64,000 nucleotides of DNA, taken from positions 3,720,001 to 3,784,000 of the forward strand of contig JAMXSV010000003.1 in NCBI GenBank assembly GCA_027559495.1, written 5' to 3'. The number at the start of each line of letters is the position of its first letter. Position 1 is the stretch's first letter. Positions 1 to 10,554 of this stretch are shown one piece after another. The notes beneath the pieces are model-generated. The model worked only from the letters and a program-made list of their open reading frames with translations. It had not been told where the DNA came from and ran no database searches. This stretch comes from Aurifilum marmelostoma. Taxonomy: Eukaryota; Ascomycota; Sordariomycetes; Diaporthales; Cryphonectriaceae. Both the position numbers and the translations under genes were made by a program.

Positions 1-394
1 CAATTCGAAAATTGAGAATATGATGCCAATTATGAAGTTGAATCTGATTTAGAGTTTCGGACTGTGGGGGATGAAAAGAACCGTGGGAACAGCTGGGGTT
101 CGAGTCTGGGCCATCCCAACCAAACCACCGATCAAACCCGTCCGTACGCATTTGCACCAAACTGCCCCGGCGCTGTATATTGTGTATATATGGATATATA
201 TATGTGAGTCACTGGATAAATATGAGCTATGGACTTATATCTGGATTTTGATGCGTTTGGAATGTCTACCTGGTAAAATCATCAATGGACTTTCTAGCCT
301 CCGGCTGCTTTTCTTTAAAAAGAGTTATACTTTTCCCTTCCCTGGATTTTCTTTCTTGTGAAAAATATCAAGCCGACATCACATCGCAGCAACA
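1..394. other. intergenic, upstream of first gene
   Basis: No gene is supported here. The stretch is AT-rich, with TATATAT-like runs near 178-205 and a pyrimidine-rich stretch at about 330-358 just before the first gene. It presumably contains the promoter and leader of the secreted protein that starts at 395. Confidence 0.5.
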
Positions 395-1399
395 ATGAAG
401 CAGCTCCTTTTGACAGCAGCGGCCAGCCTTGGCCTCCTCGCGGTGACGGGGTCCTCGATGCCTACCACCTCATCTATCGCCAGCAGGGACTGTAGTCGGG
501 AGTGTATGACAACCCTAGTCACACAGATTCTGGACTCCATGGTGGCTCACGACCCATCCAGCCTTCCAATGGCATCGTTCTACAAGGCGACCGAGAACTC
601 ACACCCGGCAGCGCTCGGCATGATGACATCCTGGCGCACCATCACCAAGGCAGGCACGCCCAGCCTGCTGGCCGTCGACACCACCATCAGCTCGGCCTAC
701 TTTGCCCTAGATATCAGCGAGGGGGACGACGCGATGCAAAGCGTCCTTCGAGGCCGGGTCAAGGCGGTCAATCAGCAGGTTACCGAGCTGGAGCTGTTCA
801 TCAACCGCAACCGCGGCGACCACGGCTTCTCCTTCTCGGCCGCAGAGCTCCCTGCGAACTATGCGGTGTTGATGTCTCCACCGGCTAATCGTACAAAGGC
901 AAGCCGGGAAACGCTGACAGAGCTGAGTGAGGCCCTCTTCGCCGCGTCTAGCAACTTCTCTGTCACGGTTAGCGACACCTGCCAATTCACCGAGCTAGGG
1001 TGGAAGGTCGTCGACGCAGGGACATACGGAAACGAGTCAAGCGACCCTCTCGGCTGCACGTGGCCCTCGGATCACCCGACCGACGCAAATGCACGGGTAG
1101 GCCTGGTCATTGACGAGGAGCTGGGCTTTGTCGTTACCAGCGGTGTGGTTCCAGGCATGGTCTATGGCTACGGGGGGAACCTCTCTGCCTTCATTCCGCA
1201 CGCGATGGCTGCGGCACAGGAGGCGCAGGAGGAGTATCTCGTGGCAATGGCGGCCCAGGGAAGTTCTGTGCCGCTGCTGGATCCCATCGGAGCCACCGGT
1301 GACACTCTCGAGGTGCTCCAGTACTACAATGACGAGCTTCAGGCCATGCAGATCAATGTCTACCTTAGTGGTCCGGATATGACATCACCCTGGTTGTAA
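395..1399 (+). CDS. secreted DUF8021-like hypothetical protein
   Basis: Single-exon gene of 334 aa. The N-terminus is a clear signal peptide: K3, then a hydrophobic core of Leu/Ala to about residue 18, then small residues before SMPTTSS. The mature part begins with a DCSRECMTTLV segment, followed by a stretch (VAHDPSSLP, then TEN, then a hydrophobic beta-rich block and VTELELFINR near residue 130) that resembles the fungal secreted family catalogued as DUF8021. That match is from memory of the pattern. Several N-x-S/T sites (for example NRT, NFS, NES, NLS) fit a glycosylated secreted protein. No catalytic motif is visible. The ATG at 395 is chosen because it directly starts the signal peptide. 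The function is unknown; an extracellular or wall role is an inference. Confidence 0.8.
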   Translation: MKQLLLTAAASLGLLAVTGSSMPTTSSIASRDCSRECMTTLVTQILDSMVAHDPSSLPMASFYKATENSHPAALGMMTSWRTITKAGTPSLLAVDTTISSAYFALDISEGDDAMQSVLRGRVKAVNQQVTELELFINRNRGDHGFSFSAAELPANYAVLMSPPANRTKASRETLTELSEALFAASSNFSVTVSDTCQFTELGWKVVDAGTYGNESSDPLGCTWPSDHPTDANARVGLVIDEELGFVVTSGVVPGMVYGYGGNLSAFIPHAMAAAQEAQEEYLVAMAAQGSSVPLLDPIGATGDTLEVLQYYNDELQAMQINVYLSGPDMTSPWL

Positions 1400-3297
1400 T
1401 TAGCCGACATTGTCGTTTGTGTAATGTGCGACACAGATAATACTACGTGAGAATTTGGCCAGCGAGGCGTGTTCAGAACCACCTGCATGTCTGTGGCTGT
1501 CGAGCTAGGGATTTATGCACTTCTTTTCTCACCTCATCCTCTTTGTTTGATCACTGCTGGGGCCAGTAATAAATTGCGTTTTTTAATCACTAACTCTTCG
1601 GAAGACAAATGATTGAAAACTTATACTTGATTTGAATAGTACCCTGTAAACTTTTGCCCTGTAAACTTTTGAAATTACCGGGATAAAGTCCAGCAAAAGA
1701 TGAATGTAATTCTAGATCCAGGCCATTGAGCTCTGAGATTGGGAAGTGAAGGACAAAGGAATGGTACAAATATAAGATTGTTGTAAAGGCAGCTAATACG
1801 AGAAACGGCGACTCCATGTATCGGCTATTTGTTTTTCTTGCTCTGTTCAAGAAGTTGCTGCAACATCTCTAAGGTTGTGGGTGATCTTTCTGCCCTTGTT
1901 TCCAAGGGTTGTCTGGATACTCGTCTGTGAACATTATTGCACCATCATTTAATCATATCATTGTCGCACAGTTCCTCCAGTCTCAGCCCGCACTGCTGCC
2001 ATATCTTGACCACGATATTGTCAGGCGTCCGGCAATGCAACGGCCTTTCATATCAGCTGCATTAGTCGCGGTGTTCCGGTATCATGCGTCCCTTAACCGC
2101 TGACCCGAATGACCAACTGTGAAGCCATATAGGAAAGCAAGATCTACCACTCCTTGGCCAGACTATCTGGCAGAAGTCTCTGCAAAGCAAACCATTGATG
2201 TAAATAGGCTATAGTTTGGCGGTACACCATAGATGCAAGGACAAGAAGTTAGGCTTAGGGACGTCTTGACTGGTCAGCCAAGCCAAGTATCGTCACATCG
2301 CCATTTTCCTTGCGGAGTTTTGTTCCTCCCCCTCTTCTCCCCCCCCCCCCCCCCCAATCCTCTAGCATACGCGTCTCAGCCAGTCGTATTCGCATGTGGC
2401 TACCTACTGTATATCCCATTCTATGGACGACCTCGATCTCTCTGACCAAGCAGCTACTTGATGCTGCTCGCTGTCGTCATAAGTGCGCCTGGGCACATAA
2501 TTACGCAGGATATCTGGGTATCGATAAATAGTGTGAATGCGGGGTTCTCAGCTCGGGATAGTATGTAAATCTTTTCCCTAGTGAATATCGCGAGTGACAC
2601 TCACTCGTTGCAACGTCGAAAATGCCTAGGCAGTAAGTGTCGCGTAAGAGATTCATGATTGTTGACTTATCAGTATCGCAACGTAACCATCTTACACCAT
2701 CCCAGGCTCTTGTTGACCTCAGAGTGGGCCCCTGTCATTGAGTGCAACTTTGCACGGCACGGTGCATGTGACAGCAGATACAGAGTGCAACGGGTATTTT
2801 GTCACCTGGAAAGACGAACGAGTCCAATTGGAGGGTTGCGATGTGGGTGATATAATTGTCTCGCGTACATTGGTGTGTTGTTGTGTGGACCTCTTCGCAA
2901 ACTCCTACCCAACGTCGCAGGCAGAGATAGCGAAGGCAACATCACCACACCACTTACACTGATGCGCACCACATGTGTTCGCAAGACACTGGATGAGGCT
3001 GTCCTGCCTTCGGAAAGATGGCAAACTACGTGGCAATAGTTGTCTGCAGTGCTACACAATTTGCGCATCACGAGAGGTGATTGATCCCCCTTCTGTGAAA
3101 TGACGTTGTTGATTCGTAGTACTCTTGGGCAGTTTACAATCAAAACCAGCACCATGGTGTCCATATTTAATACAGAGGCAAACTCAATGTCGGTCCCCTC
3201 TTCTCGAAGTGCGTGCCCTTGATGTTCGTGTTCTCAGGCGACCGCCTCTGCCATTTCCTCAGAGCTCGTACGTTGCTTTCCCAGAATCGTTGTGACC
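1400..3297. other. intergenic, no gene seen
   Basis: Only short reading frames without coding character are present. Notable content is a C17 homopolymer (about 2339-2355) flanked by pyrimidine-rich DNA. The last 300 bases should hold the promoter of the P450 gene. Confidence 0.5.
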
Positions 3298-5417
3298 ATG
3301 GAAGTCTCAAACACAACCGGCGTTTTTGCCAGCCTTCCAGCCAAACATATGGCCTTGGCTGGACTCATCGTTGCTTTCTTCTATCTTGTTGTATCCATAG
3401 CCTTGCAATGGTACCGTCTCAGACACATCCCAGGGCCACTTCTTGCTTCTCTGACGAACCTGCGTGCCTTTAGTTGGATGTGGAACAGTAAGTGGTCCAT
3501 CTCAGTCTTCCTCCACTCCCGCTCTCTGTCTCCGTATACACGCAGACATCGATTATTCCTTCCCCTCCTGCTTCCTCTTGTATCTTGTTGTGTTGTCCTC
3601 TACACGAGGACGTAAGTACCTCAAGACAAGACGAAAGACGTTCCTCAGTCCAGAAGAGAAGCCTGTACAGGCTTCCTTCATCTCAGACGAGCTTCCACAG
3701 GGCACCACTAAATATCACATACTTTCTGAAACAAACATGTGCAAATGCTGATCAGGGACCAATAAAAGTGGATTTCTTCACGACTGCTCTCTCCTTGTAT
3801 GAGGAATACGGCGACATAGTCCGTATCTCTCCCGGAGGGGTCGCTGTGTCCGTCCCTGAGCCCCTCTGGCGCATGAACTCAGCCCGCTCCACCTACACCC
3901 GCAGTATCTGGTACGACTCCATGCGCCTCAACCCCTTCGGCAGGTCTATACTCAACGAGCTGGACAACCACACGCACGACAAGCGCAAGGCCAAGTTGAC
4001 CTCGGGCTTCTCGGGCCAAGGCCTGAGGGATATCGAGAGCAACATTGACACCCAGACCGCCGTGCTCGTGAAAGTCCTGAAGAGCCAGATCGAGCGGGCC
4101 GAGAGTGGCCGAGCCGTGGTCGACATTGGGCTCCTGCTCCAGTACTTCCAGGTTGATCTGATTTCCCAGGCTAGCCTAGGCGAGCCATGGGGGAACATGA
4201 CGCTCAACGAGGATCGATACGGCTGGTTGGCGGACGGAGAAAAGAGTATTGCCTGGATGCACTCCGCCGGGATGTTGCCCTTTCTGCGCCACATCTTGTT
4301 CTCGCCCTTCCTGCTCCAGCTCATTGGCCCTAGCTTGACCAAGGGATGGCTAGGGTAAGTGCTTTCAATGTCATAGTTACCACAGCTTTCGAATTCTCAA
4401 ATGCTGAACACGGCCTTCCAGCGCGCTGCATGAGGCAATTCAGGAAAAAGCTAAACCCGACTACGGAAAGAATCAACAGCGCAGTATTCTTGTGAGTAGT
4501 AGGCATTCAGATCCCTTCCCGGCCACTACCAACTAACCGTAATCTTGGTCCGATAGACTCAGTGGCTCGAACACGGCCTCTCGCTGCCTGACGCCGAACT
4601 GGATCTCGCCATCTTGTTACCGGCAGGGACCGAGACGTCCATCTCCACAATCCGTGGTATCCTGATGTATCTCATGGTCTCTCCCAACGTCTACCAGAAG
4701 CTCAAACAAGAGATTGCAGATGGGATCCGAGAAGGTCGCATCTCAAGCCCTGTCACTAACGAAGAGGCGAAGAACCTCCCTTATCTTCGGGTAAGCCCAC
4801 TTCGGCTTCAGAAGCCCAAGCTTCAGAAAGTGTCCTGAGTTCCCGTGAGCACTGATTAATTTGTATGGGATCTCACAGGCTGTCATTAGCGAAGGCATGC
4901 GCCTGGTCGCATCTGTCACCCTGGGCTTCCCCAAAATAGTCCCAGCCGGAGGAGACACGATATGTGGAAAGCATCTCCCCGCAGGTACAGAGGTATTCGT
5001 TAATTTCACCGGGCTGATGCATAATAAGGAAGTATTTGGGCCGGATGTGAACATCTTCCGACCCGAGAGATTCATCGACTGCGACGAGACCACTAGAGCA
5101 CGGCGTCTGAAGGCTGTTGATTTGAATTTCGGGGCCGGCCGCTGGCTGTGCCTAGGCAAAGTGTTGGCGTTGATTGAATTGAACAAGATTTTTGTCGAGG
5201 TAAGTAAAGGATAAATACATGTTTCCCCTCTGTCTGAACCGATTCTACCCGTCCTTCTGATTGCTGATTATGACCTTGCTCCCGCCTCACACAGCTGCTA
5301 CGGGTTTTTGACTTTCAACTTCTCGACCCAGAGAAGCCGTGGCAGCGGAAGTCAACCTTGACTTGGTTCATCAAGGACTTCTACGCAATTATCAAAGAGA
5401 GCCCCGTTGTTGCCTGA
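3298..5417 (+). CDS. cytochrome P450 monooxygenase (pisatin demethylase-like)
   Basis: Six-exon P450 with about 507 aa, normal for the class. Proposed exons are 3298-3487, ~3769-4354, 4422-4491, 4557-4790, 4879-5199 and 5295-5417. It has an N-terminal membrane anchor (residues ~17-37) and the Pro-rich hinge HIPGPLLA (43-50). The I-helix motif AGTETS lies at ~305-310, the K-helix E-x-x-R is EGMR (365-368), then comes PERF, and the haem loop FGAGRWLCLG (444-453) has the Cys ligand at ~451. An ER-bound haem oxygenase working with P450 reductase is the family role; the substrate is unknown. The C-terminus (LTWFIKDFYAII) recalls the pisatin-demethylase group. Introns 2-5 have canonical borders and keep phase. 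Intron 1 is uncertain: the donor GTAAGT at 3488 is clear, but the better acceptor ATCAG at 3755 is out of phase, whereas AAAAG at 3768 is in phase. The start is the ATG at 3298; no secondary-metabolite core enzyme lies beside it. Confidence 0.9.
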
Positions 5418-6503
5418 TTGGAAGCGAGTGCTGGGCATTGCTATTGAAGGTATGTGCTTGAGCTTGATCAGCTGAGGGTGTCTGCAATTTATTTGCGATT
5501 AGTAATTACTATCAAGTATTATGGAACCAGATTGTTTGACAACTTAGGGTATGCTGCGGAGGTATTCTACGTTTTCATTGATAGCCGAGAAATCTCATTC
5601 TCGTCTGTGAAAGTGTGGGATTGTTTTGAGAGGAGTGTACTCAATATTTTGTGACTTAAATAGCTAGCTGTATTCCTAAATTGTGTCTTGTCTGCCCGTC
5701 TTGAGTAATCTTTACGTCCATCCATCAGCTTTATGATGCTCATCCACTGTTTTGAAGGTGATAGGGATCTGCTAATCATTGCATCATTATTTGCGAAGAA
5801 CTCCATGCTGGCTTGATTGCTCACCCAATCCAAGGAGTCACGTTTCCATTGCGTTTTTTCTCCACGGGCCCGGAATATTTGTTTGTCTGCAATCCGGATT
5901 TCCCGAGATACCGAGCGACGGCACAAAATACTGATGCGCCCGACCTGAGACTGCATATCGCCCGTTGTGGTCCCCAGATGCGCCCTGTGCAGCCCTTGCA
6001 CTGTGGAGCTGGCGTGCTGCACAAGCACCGTCTTGGCCCGCTGGAGTAGGCAGACGATGATTTTTCAGGCCACTTGTTGTCTGCTGCTTCGTGTTGAAGT
6101 CTCGTGGGGGAGGCTTGGCGAGCTGCACAGACAGCACATGCATATGTAACAACTCACACAGAGACACACACCTGTTTGGAGATATGGAGGGGTAGAAGTG
6201 CGAGATTTGAGACCCACCTCTGGGTCGTTCGTGTCACTATTTCGCTCATCGTCATACTGTTTGCCCAGTGACATACAATCGAATAGGACAGATTTACCAA
6301 GGCCTCTGTGTGTCTGCACGGTACGAGTTTGCTCGCAGCGCAGAGTCACCGGTGTACACATTTAAGAGAGACTTCTTTCGCCCCTTAACCGAAGTGACCA
6401 GATCGAGATCACAGTCCACAGTACACACGCTACAACAAGTTGTCTTCCCCCTTTCTCTCGCTCTGCACTCTCCAAGTTCGACAGACACACCGACCGCCGC
6501 AAT
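5418..6503. other. intergenic, no gene seen
   Basis: No reading frame here looks coding. The region holds the P450 3' flank and, at its right end, pyrimidine-rich DNA (6430-6475) typical of a fungal core promoter before the WW-domain gene. Confidence 0.5.
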
Positions 6504-7549
6504 ATGTCGTTTTTCAAGAAGCTCAGAGATGAGTTCGACGGCATGTCGGTCAAGGACCGAGACGCGGGACCTGGTCATGAGTATTCTGGACAGGGAGGTT
6601 CGTAATTATCCTCACCAGTCCACTTTGATCACAGAACAAAGTGAGACACCCAAGTCATAACTCCTCTAACATGCAGCGCCATCGTCATTGCACAAAGTAA
6701 AGGCTACCCTTCTTCAGGAGGCCACTACCCCCCTCAACAGCCACCATACGGCTCGCGAGATCCTTATTACCAGCAGCAGCAGCCCCCTTACGGCCACCAG
6801 CAGCAGCCCATGTACAGCCAGCCACCTCCTCAACCAGGCTACGGCGGCAGCCCGGCGCCGTACGCTAGTGGTGGCCCTCCGCCGAGCGGGTATCCGCCCG
6901 TGCCCAACCAGTGGCTGCCCGTCTTCTCGGAGCAGCTGCAGCGCTGGTACTTTGTCGAGACCACGGGTCGTGCACTGTGGGATGCGCCGGTGTATGTCCC
7001 GCCGCAGCCGCCCATGCCTGCGTACGGCGAGTACGCTGCTCGTGGCGCCGACTACGCACCGCCTGCTGGGCCTCCGCATGGCGAGGAGTACCGCGGCCAG
7101 GAGGGCTATGTGGAGCAGCACGAGAAGAAGGAGGAGGACCACGACAAGCGCAACATGATGCTTGCCGCTGCGGGCGGGCTGGTCGTCGGTGGAATTGGTG
7201 CGGCAGTTGTTGCTGAAGCTCTGGGTGAGTCATATTGGAAGGAAATCTATCCCCCAAAATCGAGCTGCCCAAGACTGACAAGCACCCGCGTCCGTTAGAC
7301 GACGATGACGACGAACACCGACCCCCTCCCCCACCGCCAGAAGAGGAATTCCCCGAGCCCCAGCCTCCTGCCGCTCCTCCACTGGATGCCTATGGCAACC
7401 CCATCTCCGAGGACGACCGCGAAAGCATTGCCGAGGCGCGAGAGGAGTACCAGGAAGCCCTAGCCGACTCGGATGCCAGCGGCAGTGACATCGAGGAGGC
7501 TCGGGAGGAGTACCAGGAGGAGGTTGAGGAGGCCTACTACGATGAGTAG
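6504..7549 (+). CDS. Pro/Gln-rich WW-domain protein
   Basis: Three-exon gene of ~288-298 aa. Exon 1 starts at the ATG 6504 (MSFFKKLRDEFDGM, an amphipathic helix). The first intron is either 6598-6702 or 6602-6676; both keep frame. Exon 2 ends at 7224 (donor GTGAGT) and exon 3 is 7299-7549. After a Pro/Gln/Tyr-rich tract there is a WW-like domain: W of QWLPVF, then WYFVETTG, then the second W in ALWDAP 22 residues later. It is followed by an acidic/basic stretch and the Gly-zipper-like hydrophobic segment AAAGGLVVGGIGAAVVAEAL. Exon 3 encodes an Asp-rich and poly-Pro stretch and two copies of an EAREEYQE acidic motif before the terminal YYDE. WW domains bind Pro-rich ligands; a scaffold or membrane-associated adaptor role is inferred. 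The Gly-zipper could insert in membranes or self-associate. Confidence 0.8.
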
Positions 7550-10500
7550 GATCAAGTCTGGGCAGGGCTGAGGAAGTGAACGCCTGGTCGAGCGCCGCAG
7601 CTCCTGGAGCAGGGAAGCCCCGATGAAGTGCTGGCGTCGAGCAGATAGAAGCCAGACTGTAGACCGAATCGACCAGCACAACTCCATGAACAGCCCCCTC
7701 AAATTGTCTCCGATCCTCGCATGAGATGCTGTGCAAAGAATGACCACTTGGCCCCAGAAATCCCCTCCACCTCCACGAGTGCGCAAAATTTCGCTCCACA
7801 GGGCCCAATAAGCATGTTAAAAATAAACCTGATTGCCAGTAGAGGGCTAAAAAGCCTACTGCTCCTACGGATATTGTCCGCGATGAAGGTTCAGGCCCCC
7901 GGTGGGCATCTTTTGGGCTGCACACTACCCCGAATAGATGAGATCAATTACATGTGAAATCGCTGTGGTGAGGAAGGCAATCGGGGGTCCAGAACATCCA
8001 AAACAAATTAAAGATGCTCCAATACTGTGCTAAATTACTCGTAAGCTAGTAGACGGAGTAGCATTCCAGATGGTCTCTCGAGTACACTCGAAGCCTTATT
8101 AGGCTCCATTTAGCGGATACGAGCCAAATGACCAACAGTTTCCATACTCCTGAACAAAAGTGACATTAGCAGTAAGTCTAAACAAGCATCCCACGCCATT
8201 CAGTAGTGAGTACCCTCATGCAATGTCTTGGCAAAAGGAAATGGCGTGAAGGGGGGGAGGGGGAGGGGTCCAGTAGATGGGTCGTACCGGGGTCCAAAAG
8301 AAAAGACGACGGCCTGTCCTGTCCGTCTCTCTGTCGGTCTCTCTCTACCATGTCTCTCTCTGCTATAGTAGTATTGATAATTTCGAAGGGACCTCTCAGA
8401 ACCGATCCGGCTGCCTGGTCATGGATCAGCGATTATACATAATATGCAACACTGCGGTACATCGAGACTCGAATGACAGAAGGGCTAGTGTCATTATGGT
8501 ACCATAGCAGCCATGGCAGGGCAGCCCGATGAGACCTAGATCAGGGCTCCGCAAAGAGCCGAACGTGGAGCTCAGCCCCGGAAAACCATCCTCTAGCAAG
8601 CCTTGGCTGATTTTCACCCGTCTCTGCCTCTCTCTGCTCTTCTCTGTTGGTGTCCATCAGTGCATCTGTCCACGTGAATCTCAGGACGACTCTGAGACAT
8701 GGGCTGGGCGAGTATGTTACTGGACCTGCTGCTTAGGGAAGTCTGCACCGTTCATGCTGTGGGCGAAGGTAGACCGCGGTTCGCCGGTCAGCCCAGGTCA
8801 GCCCGGAATTACACTTGTGAGAGCAGCGCTAGCACAGGTCCCTGCAGTGTGACTGGAACCATAAGAGCCTACATAAGTTGAGAAGGCGACGTGGTAGGAA
8901 CGCGCAAGGCTCCTTGGGGACCAAAACCCCCCCTCGCGGGCGGGTCGGAGCTGAAAATTCCCATCAATCTGACATGCGCGGGCGGGCGGAGGAAAGGGGG
9001 GGGGGGGGCAACCCAGACCCAGACAGCCAGACAGCAGCGAGCATAAGCAACCGCCCCGCTTTATGCTTCGTCTTGTCTCTGTCTCTCATCGAGGATCGCG
9101 ACTTCATTACTTTTTGATGCTAGCCAGGCACGCCAGCAGCCCCTTCTTGAAAATGTCTCGTCCCCCCCCCCCCTTCACTGGTGTGTGCCTTCGTTCCCGC
9201 GCGCCGCCAATCCAAAGCCGGAGGAAAGTGGCGGCTCTAACCAGCGGCTACGCGGCCTGGACGGCCTGCTTGTGACGGCGTTGGGATTGGCAGACCAGAA
9301 TGATCCCTTGCAGCGAGACCCGGGCGACGATCCGTGACGGGGGTCCTGCAACCCCTGCTCCCACATGCGATTTGTCGGCCCGTCTGAGACTCGCACTTTC
9401 ACTCGAGTCTCTGTCTTTTCGTGTGGATGGCGCGTTCGACATCGAGACCTCCTCCCAACGTCACCCCTGCCAGCGCCTCCTTACCTCTCCCCTTGAACGA
9501 TAGCGGCAGCCCGCCTTTAGGGTTGACACTATGGCAGACAGAGGGAGACACAAGAGACTAGAGCGGTGTTTTCTCAAAGCTCCCCTCCCTGAGTGATGCT
9601 TGAGGCGGGAGAACTCGAAGGAGCCAACTAGCCAGTCTGTTTCAGGTTCATTATCACGTCCTGCAAGGTCAAATAAAAGAAGTGGCAGGTTGTAGTGGTC
9701 ACGCGTGATGTTGGAGAGGAATGTTAGAAGATGGCTTACCAGACTTCTCATCACGATTCCTATGCACAGTGGTGTGCGGTGCATTGTCGTACCACAATAC
9801 AGAGGTGGCTCGCCTCGTGCAATGGTCCCAACGACCCGGGACAGCTCCCCCTGTTCACCCCGCCAGACCAACGTCCTCCCAGATTGCCCCAATATCCCCC
9901 AGAATCCGCTAGTAATGTCCAACCCGGGGGCTTTTTTTTTCTGGGGCAATGATACGCAAGGACACCCCTTCGGCCGCCCTCACGCCAACAAAAAAAAAAA
10001 ACGAAGGATCGACTGGGCGCTGAAAGATCCCTTAGTAAAGTGAGGCCTTTACTCGTGTGCTAATGGCATGGTCCCTCCTTGGACTTTTTCTCTTTTCCCC
10101 TCTCGCTTGATCTCACATCCCAAGATCTTATACAGTATCTGTGTCGCCGGCGTCCGCATGTTCATGTGAAAGCCTGATGATACACACCGTTGTCAGACGG
10201 AGCCGCCCTCTCATCATACGCCTGGATGCATACTCAGCGAGCGAGTACGACATTGAGAATAAGAAGAGAACAGAAGCCTGTAGTGACGAGACGGATTTTT
10301 CATCTGACCCCTGGTCAGCCTTGAAGACAGCGTGAAAAGTCGTTCCTCTCCGCCATACTCCACGCATGTTCCGGCCGGACGGACAGACGACTTGATGGGT
10401 CCACGAGACGCTATCCTGCTCCTCACCCCAGATTGATTACCCCAAGCTAGACAACTATCTGGTCTAGAAAGCGTATCGATACACTGACGGGTGTCAAAAA

Positions 10501-10554
10501 AAAAAAAACAAACCCCGAAAAACCGACGTCACGAGGGTCTGACCGCCGGGCCGC
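7550..10554. other. intergenic (3 kb), no gene seen
   Basis: No supported gene. The stretch contains G- and C-rich homopolymers near 8250-8270, a G10-type run near 8998-9008 and a C-run near 9163-9172, an A-run near 9991-10000 and another near 10497-10508. The 162-codon open frame on the minus strand at 9461-9949 has no domain-like content. Confidence 0.5.

Noticed and set aside
9461..9949. 162-codon frame on the minus strand
   Set aside because: No start context, domain or signal; lies in a homopolymer-rich intergenic region.
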